This document shows, one piece after another, positions 34,099-42,596 of a stretch of DNA of 64,000 nucleotides. The notes below the pieces were generated by a model. It saw only the letters and a list, made by a program, of their open reading frames with translations. It was not told where the DNA came from and ran no database searches. The translations under genes and the position numbers were made by a program. Source of the stretch: JAYKJB01 sp035284745 [NCBI: Candidatus Sericytochromatia bacterium]. GTDB taxonomy: Bacteria > Cyanobacteriota > Sericytochromatia > S15B-MN24. The stretch is from positions 1 through 64,000 of the forward strand of contig JAYKIL010000014.1 of NCBI GenBank assembly GCA_035284745.1, given 5' to 3'. The first letter of the stretch is position 1, and each line of letters begins with the position of its first letter.

Positions 34099-35115
34099 AT
34101 GCGCGGCTACTGGTATATTGCAGCCGAAAGTGCGGAATTAAAGACGCGCCCCATCGCCAGACGCATTCTGGGCGACGACCTGGTGCTTTTCCGCGGCGCG
34201 AAAGGACAAGCGGCGGCCTTGTTCGATCGCTGTCCCCATCGCGCCGTACAATTGTCCACCGGCAGGGTTCACAGCGGACGGCTGGCTTGCCCCTATCACG
34301 GGTGGGAATTCGACACTCACGGGCATTGCCAGCGTATTCCCTCGATGTGCCAGAATGAGGGCATCCCAAGCACGGCGTGTACACCCGCTTTCAGTACGGT
34401 AGAGCAGGACGGCTACGTGTGGGTGTATATGGGACAAGAGAATGGAGATCCGGCCCCCAAAGGCTCAGTACCGCTCCCGCTTCCATACCGCGATGAGGCT
34501 GAGTGGGGGCGCGCCCAACTTCAAACTTTCATTCCTAATCAGGTGGAAAATGTGGTGGAAAATTTCATTGACTGCCCTCACACCGGATATGTGCACGGCG
34601 GGCTTTTTCGCACCCCAGCCAGTCACAGCGCACGCACGGTGGTCAGGGCAGTGGCCGATGGCGTGGTGATCGACATCGACGAAGAACAGCAAACCAACAG
34701 CATCCTAGGCCGTTTACTGGTGCCCAAAGGAGCTCAGGTGACCCACCAAGACCGCTTCTATTTGCCGGCCACAGTTCAGGTGGCCTACGACTTTGGTCCA
34801 GGCCGGCGCATCATTGGCTTCCAAATTTGCACGCCTGTTTCAGAGTATGAAACCCGGGTTTACGTTTACCTCACGTGGCGGATGGGATGGTTGACCCATC
34901 TGATGACCCCGTTGATGCCCTGGGTGGGACGCCTGGTTCTCGACCAAGACATGGGGGTTCTGGTGAACCAAGGTCAAGTGGTGCAAAAGACGGGCGCTCG
35001 TTTTGTGTCCTGCCCGGCGGATACGGCCAACTTGTGGATACGCGCCGCCCGCGAACGGGCCGCGCGGGGCGAGCCCCCGTTGGAACGGGAGAAACACGTG
35101 GAGTTTCGCTTGTGA
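34099..35115 (+). CDS. Rieske [2Fe-2S] non-heme iron oxygenase
   Basis: 338 residues. The ATG at 34099 (MRGYWYIAAES) has GGGAGGG 7 nt upstream and is preferred over in-frame ATGs further upstream. The Rieske cluster ligands are FDRCPHRAVQLSTG and ACPYHGWEF (C-x-H, C-x2-H). The mononuclear iron ligands fit ENFIDCPHTGYVHGG (D-x2-H-x4-H). The chain resembles the oxygenase component of cholesterol-desaturase/phytochromobilin or pheophorbide-type Rieske enzymes more than classical ring-hydroxylating dioxygenase alpha subunits. No ferredoxin or reductase lies nearby. The stop overlaps the amidohydrolase start by 4 nt. Confidence 0.88.
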   Translation: MRGYWYIAAESAELKTRPIARRILGDDLVLFRGAKGQAAALFDRCPHRAVQLSTGRVHSGRLACPYHGWEFDTHGHCQRIPSMCQNEGIPSTACTPAFSTVEQDGYVWVYMGQENGDPAPKGSVPLPLPYRDEAEWGRAQLQTFIPNQVENVVENFIDCPHTGYVHGGLFRTPASHSARTVVRAVADGVVIDIDEEQQTNSILGRLLVPKGAQVTHQDRFYLPATVQVAYDFGPGRRIIGFQICTPVSEYETRVYVYLTWRMGWLTHLMTPLMPWVGRLVLDQDMGVLVNQGQVVQKTGARFVSCPADTANLWIRAARERAARGEPPLEREKHVEFRL

Positions 35116-36125
35116 AACTGGAAAAGAGCGCCCCCCGCATCGACATCCACGTACATCTCGCGGGCCTCGGGGGGGGGGCTCCCGGCTGCTTTATTTCGCC
35201 GCGTATGGCCCGCAGCCTCTCGTTTCAGGCATTGAAGAGAATCATTCGCGTCGACACCCACAATCCCATCCAGGCCACGCGCGACTTTGCCCAGCGCCTT
35301 GCCACTTTGATGGAAAACTCGCAAGAGCTTGACTATGCCTGCGTCTTTGGGATGGATGGCGTCTATGACATAGCGGGCCAATGGCAGCCGCACGAAAGTC
35401 ACCTGCTGGTTCCCAACCATTGGGTTTTCGACGTGTGTCAGGTTTCACCCAAACTGCTGCCCGTGATTTCAATCAACCCGTCCCGCGAGGACGCGATGGC
35501 CGAATTATACCGGTGGGGTCCCAATGCCGTGGCCATGAAATGGCTCGGCCCGATGCAAAAGTTCGATCCTCAAGCCCGCCATCACGACAGGTTTTACGAT
35601 GCACTGAGAGAGTTGGGACTGCCCCTGATTGTTCATTCTGGCTGCGAGCACACCTTCCCTGGGATGGCCCAGGAGTTGGGCAACCCATTGCTCTACGAAC
35701 CCTTGCTGAAGCGCGGACTCAGCGTGGTATTTAGCCATTGCGGCACGGGTTCTTGGCTGTTTCCTGGGCACGATTACAGCCGAGAATTCATCACCATGAT
35801 CGAGCGATACGACAACGCCTTTGGGGATACTTCGGCCTTTGCATCATTGGTACGGCGCAGCCAAATACGCCGTTTTGCAGCAAGCCGCTACATCGATCGC
35901 ATTTTGCACGGCAGTGATTGGCCCATTCCATCCTCCGCCTTGGTCTTTTTACCCGAGTTGGGATTCAACCGCGTGCGAAACCTAGAACGCGATCGCCACC
36001 CGCTGGATCGGGATGTCAGGACCAAGCGCGCGATGGGATTGCCGGAAAGTGTGTTCACATCAGCATGGCAACTTTTGGGCCCTCGTATACGACACTGGGA
36101 ATCGGTGCGACAAGCAGGCGTGTAG
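35112..36125 (+). CDS. Amidohydrolase-2 family metal hydrolase
   Basis: 337 residues. The GTG at 35112 overlaps the oxygenase stop (GTGA), so translation is coupled. TIM-barrel metal ligands are HVHLAG (H-x-H), His in VHSGCEHTF, His in FSHCGTGSW and Asp in LHGSDWPIP. These are the marks of the PF04909 group, which includes decarboxylases and lactonases of aromatic catabolism. The fused expression with a Rieske oxygenase suggests successive steps on one aromatic or isoprenoid substrate. The substrate cannot be read from sequence. Confidence 0.85.
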   Translation: MKLEKSAPRIDIHVHLAGLGGGAPGCFISPRMARSLSFQALKRIIRVDTHNPIQATRDFAQRLATLMENSQELDYACVFGMDGVYDIAGQWQPHESHLLVPNHWVFDVCQVSPKLLPVISINPSREDAMAELYRWGPNAVAMKWLGPMQKFDPQARHHDRFYDALRELGLPLIVHSGCEHTFPGMAQELGNPLLYEPLLKRGLSVVFSHCGTGSWLFPGHDYSREFITMIERYDNAFGDTSAFASLVRRSQIRRFAASRYIDRILHGSDWPIPSSALVFLPELGFNRVRNLERDRHPLDRDVRTKRAMGLPESVFTSAWQLLGPRIRHWESVRQAGV

Positions 36126-36160
36126 AGCGGCAACACCGCGAAAAGCGTGACACCGAGCGA

Positions 36161-36186
36161 TTGACAGGGCGGAATTGCGGTACAAT
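36161..36186 (+). promoter_or_regulatory. Possible promoter of speA-recA
   Basis: TTGACA and TACAAT are near-consensus, but only 14 nt separate them, shorter than the optimal 17. Confidence 0.35.
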
Positions 36187-36208
36187 GACGCGATATGTTT
36201 TTTTCGTC

Positions 36209-36230
36209 GCGCGGCCCCGTTAAGCCGCGC
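36209..36230 (+). promoter_or_regulatory. Hairpin in the speA leader
   Basis: GCGCGGC-cccgttaa-GCCGCGC, a perfect 7-bp GC stem, lies 28 nt before the start codon and is preceded by a T-run. It may modulate translation or attenuate transcription. Confidence 0.45.
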
Positions 36231-36258
36231 TATATCCCCCTTGAGGAGGGTTCGCTCC

Positions 36259-38193
36259 ATGACTGTCGAAGATCTTGCCGCTGGCTCTGAAGCTTGGACC
36301 GTGCGGGACAGCGAACAGCTCTATCACACCTTGGATTGGGGAGAGCCTTATTTCAAAATCAATGAAACAGGCCGTGTCACCGTCGACCCGTCCGGCGTGG
36401 GGCGTTACAAGCTCGACCTGTTTGAACTGGTGTGCGATGTGCAACGGCGTGGACTTAATCTCCCCTTGCTGCTCCGTTTTAGTGACATTCTGGCGGACCG
36501 CATTCGCCGATTGAACGAGGCCTTCCGAGACGCCATCACACAATATGGCTATCGCAATGAATATCGCGGGGTTTTCCCCGTCAAAGTCTGCCAACAACGT
36601 CACGTGGTGGAGGAAATCGTCAAATACGGAGCCGCCTACCAGTATGGATTGGAAGCGGGCTCCAAGCCGGAATTGCTGATTGCGCTTGCCACGCTGAAAA
36701 CCCCGGGGGCGCTGGTGATTTGCAACGGCTACAAAGATTCCGAATATATCGAAACGGCCCTGCTCGCGCAGCGTCTGGGTTTGACCACCATCGTGGTGAT
36801 TGAGAAGTTAAACGAAGTGCACCTGGTGTTGGCAGCGGCAAAGAAGCTCGGCATCAAACCCTTGGTGGGCGTGCGTGCCAAGCTGGCCGCCCGAGGCATT
36901 GGCAGATGGGGCGACTCGGTGGGCGATCGCGCCAAATTCGGACTGTCAGCGGCTGAAATCATGGAAGTGGTCGAAACACTGAGGGCCCACGATATGCTCG
37001 ACGCATTGCAGTTGCTGCACTTCCACGTCGGCTCTCAGATCTCAAACATCAGTGTGATCAAAAATGCGATGCGTGAAGCCGCACAGTTCTTCATCCACCT
37101 GGCAAAACTCGGGGCCCCGATGAACTATTTGGATGTTGGGGGTGGCTTAGGCATCGACTATGACGGCTCAAAAACCAATTTTCACGCCTCCAAAAACTAC
37201 AACATTCAGGAATATGCGGCCGACGTTGTGACGGGCATTCAAGATGCCTGCCGCGCCGCGGAAGTTCCCGAACCGGTGCTCATTTCAGAGTCGGGCCGCG
37301 CCATTACCTCGCATCAATCCGTTTTGGTGTTTGACGTTTTGGGGGTTGGAGAGGTGATGAGTAAACCACCGGTCCAACCGACCAGCGAAGATCACCAAAT
37401 TCTGCACTACTTGTATGAAACGTGGGAAGACATCAACAAGAACAATGTGCAAGAGGCCTACCACGACGCCTCTCAGTTCAAAGAGGAAGCACTCAGCCTC
37501 TTTACCCTGGGCTACCTCAGCCTGGAGCAACGGGCCCGGGCCGAGGAACTTTTCTGGGCGTGCTGCCGTCGCATTCTTCCTTTGTTGCGCACCTTGAAAT
37601 TCGTTCCAGAAGAGCTGCGTGACCTGGAACAGATGATGGCCACCACCTACTACTGCAATTTTTCAGTCTTCCAATCGGCACCGGACAACTGGGCCATCGA
37701 TCAACTCTTCCCCATTATGCCGATTCATCGCTTGAACGAACGCCCGGAAGCCCGCGGTACATTGGCCGACCTGACGTGCGATTCGGACGGAAAAATTGAC
37801 GACTTTATTGATATTCACGACGTCAAACATGCCTTGGAACTGCATCCGTACCGCGAAGGAGAACCCTATTACCTGGGGATGTTCCTCAATGGGGCCTACC
37901 AAGAAATTTTGGGCAACCTTCATAACCTGTTCGGCGACACCAACACCGTTCATGTCCACCTCGGCGCAGATGATGAGGAAGGCTACACACTCGAACACGT
38001 CGTCAAGGGCGATACCATGCGTGAAGTGCTGAGCTACATGCAATACGATGACGAGGCCCTCGTGGAATGTATTCGCAAGGAAACAGAGCGGGCATTGCGG
38101 GACAAGCGCATTACCATCGCTGAGCAGCGCCTGCTGTTGCGTCACTATGAACGTTCGTTGGCCGGTTACACCTACCTGTGGTCGGAAGAATAA
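36259..38193 (+). CDS. speA: Biosynthetic arginine decarboxylase
   Basis: 644 residues, typical for SpeA. The ATG at 36259 has GGAGG ~10 nt upstream. The N-terminal barrel contains [15 protein letters not shown] (PLP-binding Lys), [15 protein letters not shown] and [13 protein letters not shown]. The glycine loop is [17 protein letters not shown]. The C-terminal part has [18 protein letters not shown] and [21 protein letters not shown]. It converts arginine to agmatine for polyamine synthesis; no speB is in the window. recA follows after 35 nt with no visible promoter. Confidence 0.96.
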   Translation: MTVEDLAAGSEAWTVRDSEQLYHTLDWGEPYFKINETGRVTVDPSGVGRYKLDLFELVCDVQRRGLNLPLLLRFSDILADRIRRLNEAFRDAITQYGYRNEYRGVFPVKVCQQRHVVEEIVKYGAAYQYGLEAGSKPELLIALATLKTPGALVICNGYKDSEYIETALLAQRLGLTTIVVIEKLNEVHLVLAAAKKLGIKPLVGVRAKLAARGIGRWGDSVGDRAKFGLSAAEIMEVVETLRAHDMLDALQLLHFHVGSQISNISVIKNAMREAAQFFIHLAKLGAPMNYLDVGGGLGIDYDGSKTNFHASKNYNIQEYAADVVTGIQDACRAAEVPEPVLISESGRAITSHQSVLVFDVLGVGEVMSKPPVQPTSEDHQILHYLYETWEDINKNNVQEAYHDASQFKEEALSLFTLGYLSLEQRARAEELFWACCRRILPLLRTLKFVPEELRDLEQMMATTYYCNFSVFQSAPDNWAIDQLFPIMPIHRLNERPEARGTLADLTCDSDGKIDDFIDIHDVKHALELHPYREGEPYYLGMFLNGAYQEILGNLHNLFGDTNTVHVHLGADDEEGYTLEHVVKGDTMREVLSYMQYDDEALVECIRKETERALRDKRITIAEQRLLLRHYERSLAGYTYLWSEE

Positions 38194-38228
38194 TTCAGCC
38201 AAAACCCGCACCCTCTGGAGCCAAATTG

Positions 38229-39251
38229 ATGATCACCTCAGAGAAGCAACGCGCCCTCGACACGGCCTTGGCCGCACTGGAAAAACAGTACGGAAAAGGC
38301 ACCATCATGCGTCTGGGCGATGCGCCTGCGATGCGAGTGGAGAGCATCAGAACGGGGGCCTTGGCCCTCGACCTGGCGTTGGGCGTGGGCGGCTTGCCGC
38401 GGGGGCGGGTCATTGAAATTTACGGGCCCGAGTCTGGCGGCAAGACCACTTTGGCGCTGCACGTGGTGGCCGAAGCCCAAAAAGCAGGGGGCGTCGCGGC
38501 GTTCGTGGATGTCGAGCACGCCCTCGATCCGAAATACGCCGAGGCCTTGGGCGTGGATGTGAAACAATTGCTGGTCAGCCAACCTGATGCGGCCGAACAG
38601 GCTTTAGAAATTACGGAGGCCCTCGTGCGTTCCGGTGCCGTGGACGTTGTGGTCGTCGACTCGGTGGCGGCATTGGTCCCTCAGGCAGAACTCGAAGGCG
38701 ACATGGGAGACAGCCATGTGGGCCTGCAAGCCCGCCTGATGAGCCAGGCCCTGCGGAAACTCACCGCGGCCATCGGACGCAGCCGCTCCATGGTGGTGTT
38801 CATCAATCAAGTCCGCGAAAAAATTGGCGTGATGTATGGCAACCCCGAAACCACCCCAGGAGGTCGGGCCCTGCGGTTTTACGCCAGTGTGCGCTTAGAA
38901 GTTCGACGGGTCGAGACCCTGAAGCGGGAAGGGGTGGAACTGGGCAACCGAGTGAAGGTCAAGGTGGTCAAGAACAAGGTCGCGCCCCCTTTTCGTGTCG
39001 CCGAATTCGATATCCTGTTCGGGGAAGGCATCAGTGCGGAGGGCAATTTACTCGACGTGGCGGTTGACTTTGATGTCATCCAGCGCAGCGGCGCTTGGTA
39101 CTCTTACCGGGGGGAAAAACTGGGCCAGGGACGCGAAGCGGCTCGCGAGGCCCTCAAAGAAGACACGGCGATGTGCCGCGAAATTTCGCTTGAGGTGAGG
39201 AAGCGCGCCGGTTTAGACGAAGCGGGCACCCCCGTATCCGCGGCGCCATAG
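38229..39251 (+). CDS. recA: Recombinase RecA
   Basis: 340 residues, ATG at 38229 with TGGAG ~9 nt upstream. Walker A is [14 protein letters not shown], Walker B is [18 protein letters not shown], and the loops fit ([36 protein letters not shown]). It is the strand-exchange and LexA-coprotease ATPase. The acidic C-terminal tail of many RecA proteins is short here (ending in ...GTPVSAAP). No promoter or obvious LexA box lies in the 35 nt after speA, so it is probably transcribed with speA. Confidence 0.98.
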   Translation: MITSEKQRALDTALAALEKQYGKGTIMRLGDAPAMRVESIRTGALALDLALGVGGLPRGRVIEIYGPESGGKTTLALHVVAEAQKAGGVAAFVDVEHALDPKYAEALGVDVKQLLVSQPDAAEQALEITEALVRSGAVDVVVVDSVAALVPQAELEGDMGDSHVGLQARLMSQALRKLTAAIGRSRSMVVFINQVREKIGVMYGNPETTPGGRALRFYASVRLEVRRVETLKREGVELGNRVKVKVVKNKVAPPFRVAEFDILFGEGISAEGNLLDVAVDFDVIQRSGAWYSYRGEKLGQGREAAREALKEDTAMCREISLEVRKRAGLDEAGTPVSAAP

Positions 39252-39257
39252 GTCAAA

Positions 39258-39286
39258 ACACGGCCGTGTCAGCAAGACACTGTGTC
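39258..39286. repeat. Two adjacent palindromes after recA
   Basis: ACACGGCCGTGT (39258-39269) and GACACTGTGTC (39276-39286) are each self-complementary; GTGTC-agcaa-GACAC between them offers an alternative hairpin. They sit in front of the SPFH gene and may be regulatory. Confidence 0.35.
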
Positions 39287-39348
39287 CCGTGAAAACGACG
39301 CCCCCTTGGGGTAAGACATCGAAGGCTTGATTGACGGGAGAGGAACCG

Positions 39349-40245
39349 ATGATTCGAAAAACGGCTGCACTCGCTTGGATCGCCTTGGCACTCTCAGGCT
39401 GCGTCGACATAGAGCCGGGCAGTGTGGGCGTGCTCACTAACCAGTGGACCGGCGAAGTCTCGAAACAGCCCTTGACGGCGGGTATGCACCTGGTCGGCCC
39501 CTACAAGCGCATTTACGAATTTCCAGCGGGCGTCGTGAACAATATCAACCTGGACAATTTTCGCGTCAACACACGAGAAGGACAGGAAATTACGGTCGAT
39601 GTGCGCGTGCAGTATCGCCCTGAACTCTCCTCCAGTGATGACAAAGCGGTCCAGTTATTCTCGAGATATCGCAAACCCTTTGAGGGAGACAATGGCTTAG
39701 TTGCCACCCGCTGGATTCCTGTCATCCAACAGGCGGCCGGGTATGCTGTTTCCCAATATGGCGTCATCGACATTTATCAAAGTCGAGGGGCCAAGGCGGC
39801 CGCGTTAATGAGCCGCATTCTGCAAGACGGATTGCGCACGGACGATGTGCAAATTGATGGCATCGGTGACGACTTCGTCACCGTTCAAACCGTTGCCATC
39901 AGTGACATCGTGTTGCCAGAAGCCATCAAGACCGCTGTTGAACGCAAGGCGCAGATCGAACAAGAAACGATGTCAGTCAAACAAGGCCTTGAAAAAGCGC
40001 GGATGGCCGCTGAGCAATCCCGCATTGAGGCCCGTGCCGAGGCCGACGCCAAATTGATTCGTGCCCAGGGTGAGGCCCGCGCGCGGGCTGCTTTGGGCCT
40101 CAGTGCTGCACAGTTTGTTCAGTTGGAAACGGCCAAAATGACCACTGATGCGATCAAAAATTCGCGCAATTTGGTCATTGTGCCGGCCAACAGTCTCCTC
40201 GATGCCCGCGCCCTGATGACCACCCCGGCCGACCGGGCGAAATAA
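39349..40245 (+). CDS. SPFH/prohibitin-family lipoprotein
   Basis: 298 residues, ATG at 39349 with GAGAGGA ~6 nt upstream. The N-terminus is a signal with lipobox LALSGC rather than the usual uncleaved helix. The Band-7 core follows (VGVLTNQWTGEV, then QEITVDVRVQYRP, then VQTVAISDIVLPEAI). A long Ala/Glu/Arg coiled coil (~205-255) ends in a region like that of stomatin/prohibitin proteins. Such proteins form ring or cage assemblies on membranes. A lipid-anchored SPFH protein would face the periplasm. It lies downstream of recA, probably with its own promoter. Confidence 0.82.
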   Translation: MIRKTAALAWIALALSGCVDIEPGSVGVLTNQWTGEVSKQPLTAGMHLVGPYKRIYEFPAGVVNNINLDNFRVNTREGQEITVDVRVQYRPELSSSDDKAVQLFSRYRKPFEGDNGLVATRWIPVIQQAAGYAVSQYGVIDIYQSRGAKAAALMSRILQDGLRTDDVQIDGIGDDFVTVQTVAISDIVLPEAIKTAVERKAQIEQETMSVKQGLEKARMAAEQSRIEARAEADAKLIRAQGEARARAALGLSAAQFVQLETAKMTTDAIKNSRNLVIVPANSLLDARALMTTPADRAK

Positions 40246-40290
40246 GTCAAGGTCGCTCAAACGCTGCGTTCTTCGGTGAACGCGTCTTCC

Positions 40291-40671
40291 CTAGGGCCCG
40301 GGGCTTGCACACGGGCCCCCTTCGGACACCCACGCTTTCCAGCCCCCTGCCATGCTTTCGACCCGGGTATACCCCATGGTCTGAAGGACATCAGCGGCCA
40401 ACACCGAGCGATACCCCCCCCCGCAATAGAGCACCAAGGGGGTATCGAGGGCTGGAAAACGGCTCTCCACATCACGCTCGATGATCCCTTTGCCCAAATG
40501 CTCTGCCCCTACAGCCCGCCCCGCGTTCCACTCTCCTTCTTCACGCACGTCCACAAGGAAAAAGTCCTCGCCCCTGTCTTTCCGGGCCCGTACCTCGGAC
40601 ACGCTGACTTCACGAACACGGGCGCGCGCCGCGTCCACCAACTTCAAAAAACCAGGATTGTGCGAGTGCAT
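40291..40671 (-). CDS. Rhodanese-like sulfurtransferase
   Basis: 126 residues from the ATG at 40671, with GAGGAG upstream. Upstream in-frame codons extend into hemH control sequence and lack homology. The single rhodanese domain has FFLVDVREEGEWNAGRA and the catalytic loop VLYCGGGYRS (Cys in CGGGYR). There is no signal peptide, so it is cytoplasmic; the role is persulfide transfer. It is divergent from hemH and convergent with the SPFH gene. Confidence 0.87.
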   Translation of the reverse strand: MHSHNPGFLKLVDAARARVREVSVSEVRARKDRGEDFFLVDVREEGEWNAGRAVGAEHLGKGIIERDVESRFPALDTPLVLYCGGGYRSVLAADVLQTMGYTRVESMAGGWKAWVSEGGPCASPGP

Positions 40672-40831
40672 AAACCGTGGTGCTCCTCTGTTGAGACCGG
40701 CTGCGAGGGGCGTGCCGAGGTCTCCCCGTGATCCGTGTGGTGTCGCTCCCAGCCCAGTGTACCGCGCCCCGCGCAAAACGTGGCCCGTGAGGGAAGCCGT
40801 GTAAAAATTCCCCGTGTTGGGTGCTTCGCGG

Positions 40832-40837
40832 TATCAT
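40832..40837 (+). promoter_or_regulatory. -10 element suggesting a leaderless hemH mRNA
   Basis: TATCAT ends 7 nt before the ATG at 40845, and no Shine-Dalgarno is present. The -35 is not recognisable. Confidence 0.3.
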
Positions 40838-40844
40838 GCCTGCT

Positions 40845-41942
40845 ATGCGTACTGTGTTGCTGATTCTCAATTTTGGGGGCCCCCAACGGGCCGGGGAAGT
40901 GGAACCCTTCCTTTTCGAACTGTTTCGCGATCCCGATGTCATCCCTATTCCTGGCCCCCCGATCGTCCGCGAGGCGTTTGCCGATCTCATCAGCGGCCTG
41001 CGCTGGCCCCGTATCGCGAAGCAATACGCCGAAATTGGCGGGGGGTCGCCGTTGGTTCCGATGACCTACGCGCAAGGCGAGGCCCTGCAAGCCGCATTGG
41101 CCGCCGACGGCATCGAATTAGAACTGCATTATGCCATGCGCTACACGCGCCCCTTCACACGCACGGCTCTAGAAGCCATCAAGGCTGAGGGGCCGGCGCA
41201 CATCATTGCCCTGGGGATGTACCCCCACTACTCGTTTGCCACGCTGGGTTCGAGCTATGCCGAGCTTTTCCGGCAACATCAAGCGCTGAAAATGACCGCA
41301 GACTGGCCCATCACCTATGTGCCAGCCTTCCCTGTGGATACCGGCTACATTGACGCGTTGACCGAAACGGTGCAAGAGGCCCTGGCCGCCATCCCGCCAG
41401 ACATCAAACCCCACCTGCTGTTCTCCGCCCACGGTCTGCCGGTCAGCTTCGTGGAAAAAGGCGACCCCTATCCCCGCCACATCCAGGCCACCGTGCTTGC
41501 GGTGGTAGAAAAACTGGGCTGGACGGGTCCCCATTCCCTGGCGTGGCAAAGCAAGGTGGGTCCTGCCGCGTGGCTGACACCCTCCACCGAAACCGCATTG
41601 CGACGCCTGGGCGCGACCAACACTGAAGCCGTTCTGGTGGTCGCAGTCAGCTTCGTGGGCGACCATATTGAAACCATGTTCGAATTGGACATTGAATACC
41701 GTGAGGTGGCTGAAGAAGCTGGCATTCACCACTGGTTCCGCGCGCCCGCGCTAAACACCCGCCCCACCTTCATTCAAGCCCTTGCCACCCAAGTAAAGAA
41801 CGCCCTGCAGAAAGAGGCCCCCTGCGGCGTGGGCTGCTGCCGCTTACCGCGCCCGGCTGGAATGAAGGGCCTGAGGGTGGTTCCGGGCGGCTGCCAGCCG
41901 TGCCCACTGCCCGAATACTCGTTGCCCGCGCCGGGGGCCTGA
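40845..41942 (+). CDS. hemH: Ferrochelatase
   Basis: 365 residues from the ATG at 40845 (MRTVLLILNFGGPQ); an ATG 9 nt and a GTG 24 nt earlier are alternatives. Family marks are NFGGP at the N-terminus, the catalytic His in LLFSAHGLPVSFVEKGDPY, LAWQSKVGPAAWLTPST, and VAVSFVGDHIETMFELDIEY with the conserved Glu pair. It inserts iron into the porphyrin in the last step of heme synthesis. The C-terminal extension carries five cysteines (APCGVGCCRLP and GGCQPCPLPE), which could bind a [2Fe-2S] cluster as in some other ferrochelatases. It lacks the chlorophyll-binding-type tail of photosynthetic cyanobacteria. Confidence 0.95.
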   Translation: MRTVLLILNFGGPQRAGEVEPFLFELFRDPDVIPIPGPPIVREAFADLISGLRWPRIAKQYAEIGGGSPLVPMTYAQGEALQAALAADGIELELHYAMRYTRPFTRTALEAIKAEGPAHIIALGMYPHYSFATLGSSYAELFRQHQALKMTADWPITYVPAFPVDTGYIDALTETVQEALAAIPPDIKPHLLFSAHGLPVSFVEKGDPYPRHIQATVLAVVEKLGWTGPHSLAWQSKVGPAAWLTPSTETALRRLGATNTEAVLVVAVSFVGDHIETMFELDIEYREVAEEAGIHHWFRAPALNTRPTFIQALATQVKNALQKEAPCGVGCCRLPRPAGMKGLRVVPGGCQPCPLPEYSLPAPGA

Positions 41943-41944
41943 GG

Positions 41945-42442
41945 GTGTCCGCCACCACGCTGGCCACGCTCTTCGCGGTGGCGTGTTACGTGGTAGCCAC
42001 CATTCCGTTCCTGCCGCTGATGTTGGTGGTGCACCGCCTGGGCGGCGCTTACGCGGGATTGTTCCTGGCTGCGTTGGTGATGCAAATTCTGCCCATTGGC
42101 CTGGTATTTATCCCGGTGGGGGCCCTCGGCGTCGCTTTATTGGCCTACACCCTGCGACAGGTCAGCCGACGCCTGGTTCAATTTCGCCTCAGCGGGATGC
42201 ACAATGCCGACGTGCACGCCCGATGGGTTAAAGAATGGCTCGCTAACTGGGTGGCCTTCGGCCTCGCCCTCGAACAAAAAGCGGCGGCCTGGTTGTTTCT
42301 AGAGGCCAGCAGCGGGCACCCCATCACCACTCTGACCCTTGTGTTTGGCGGGTTGAGCGCAGGGCTCTGGGCCTTTATCGCTTGGAAAATTGGGCCAGAA
42401 TGGCGTCGTTTACGCGAACTTCAAGCGACGCCCGTGACGTAG
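41945..42442 (+). CDS. Unknown membrane protein downstream of hemH
   Basis: 165 residues from the GTG at 41945, 2 nt after the hemH stop. An overlapping GTG at 41900 is an alternative. Hydrophobic segments at ~5-30, ~35-65 and ~125-145 suggest three to four membrane spans separated by an amphipathic loop (RQVSRRLVQFRLSGMHNADVH). No family was recognised. Tight linkage suggests co-expression with hemH. Confidence 0.6.
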   Translation: MSATTLATLFAVACYVVATIPFLPLMLVVHRLGGAYAGLFLAALVMQILPIGLVFIPVGALGVALLAYTLRQVSRRLVQFRLSGMHNADVHARWVKEWLANWVAFGLALEQKAAAWLFLEASSGHPITTLTLVFGGLSAGLWAFIAWKIGPEWRRLRELQATPVT

Positions 42443-42596
42443 CTCTGCGTCAGTGTCTGGCCGGCCCGGCGAACCCCTCGAAAACCCAAGGGAAACGGCC
42501 TGATGTGGGTGGTGAAGATGTAGCCAGGGCATGTTTCTTACTCGCATCCACGACCCCTTCAAAACAACGCCGCGTAATCAAGCGCTCACTAAATTT

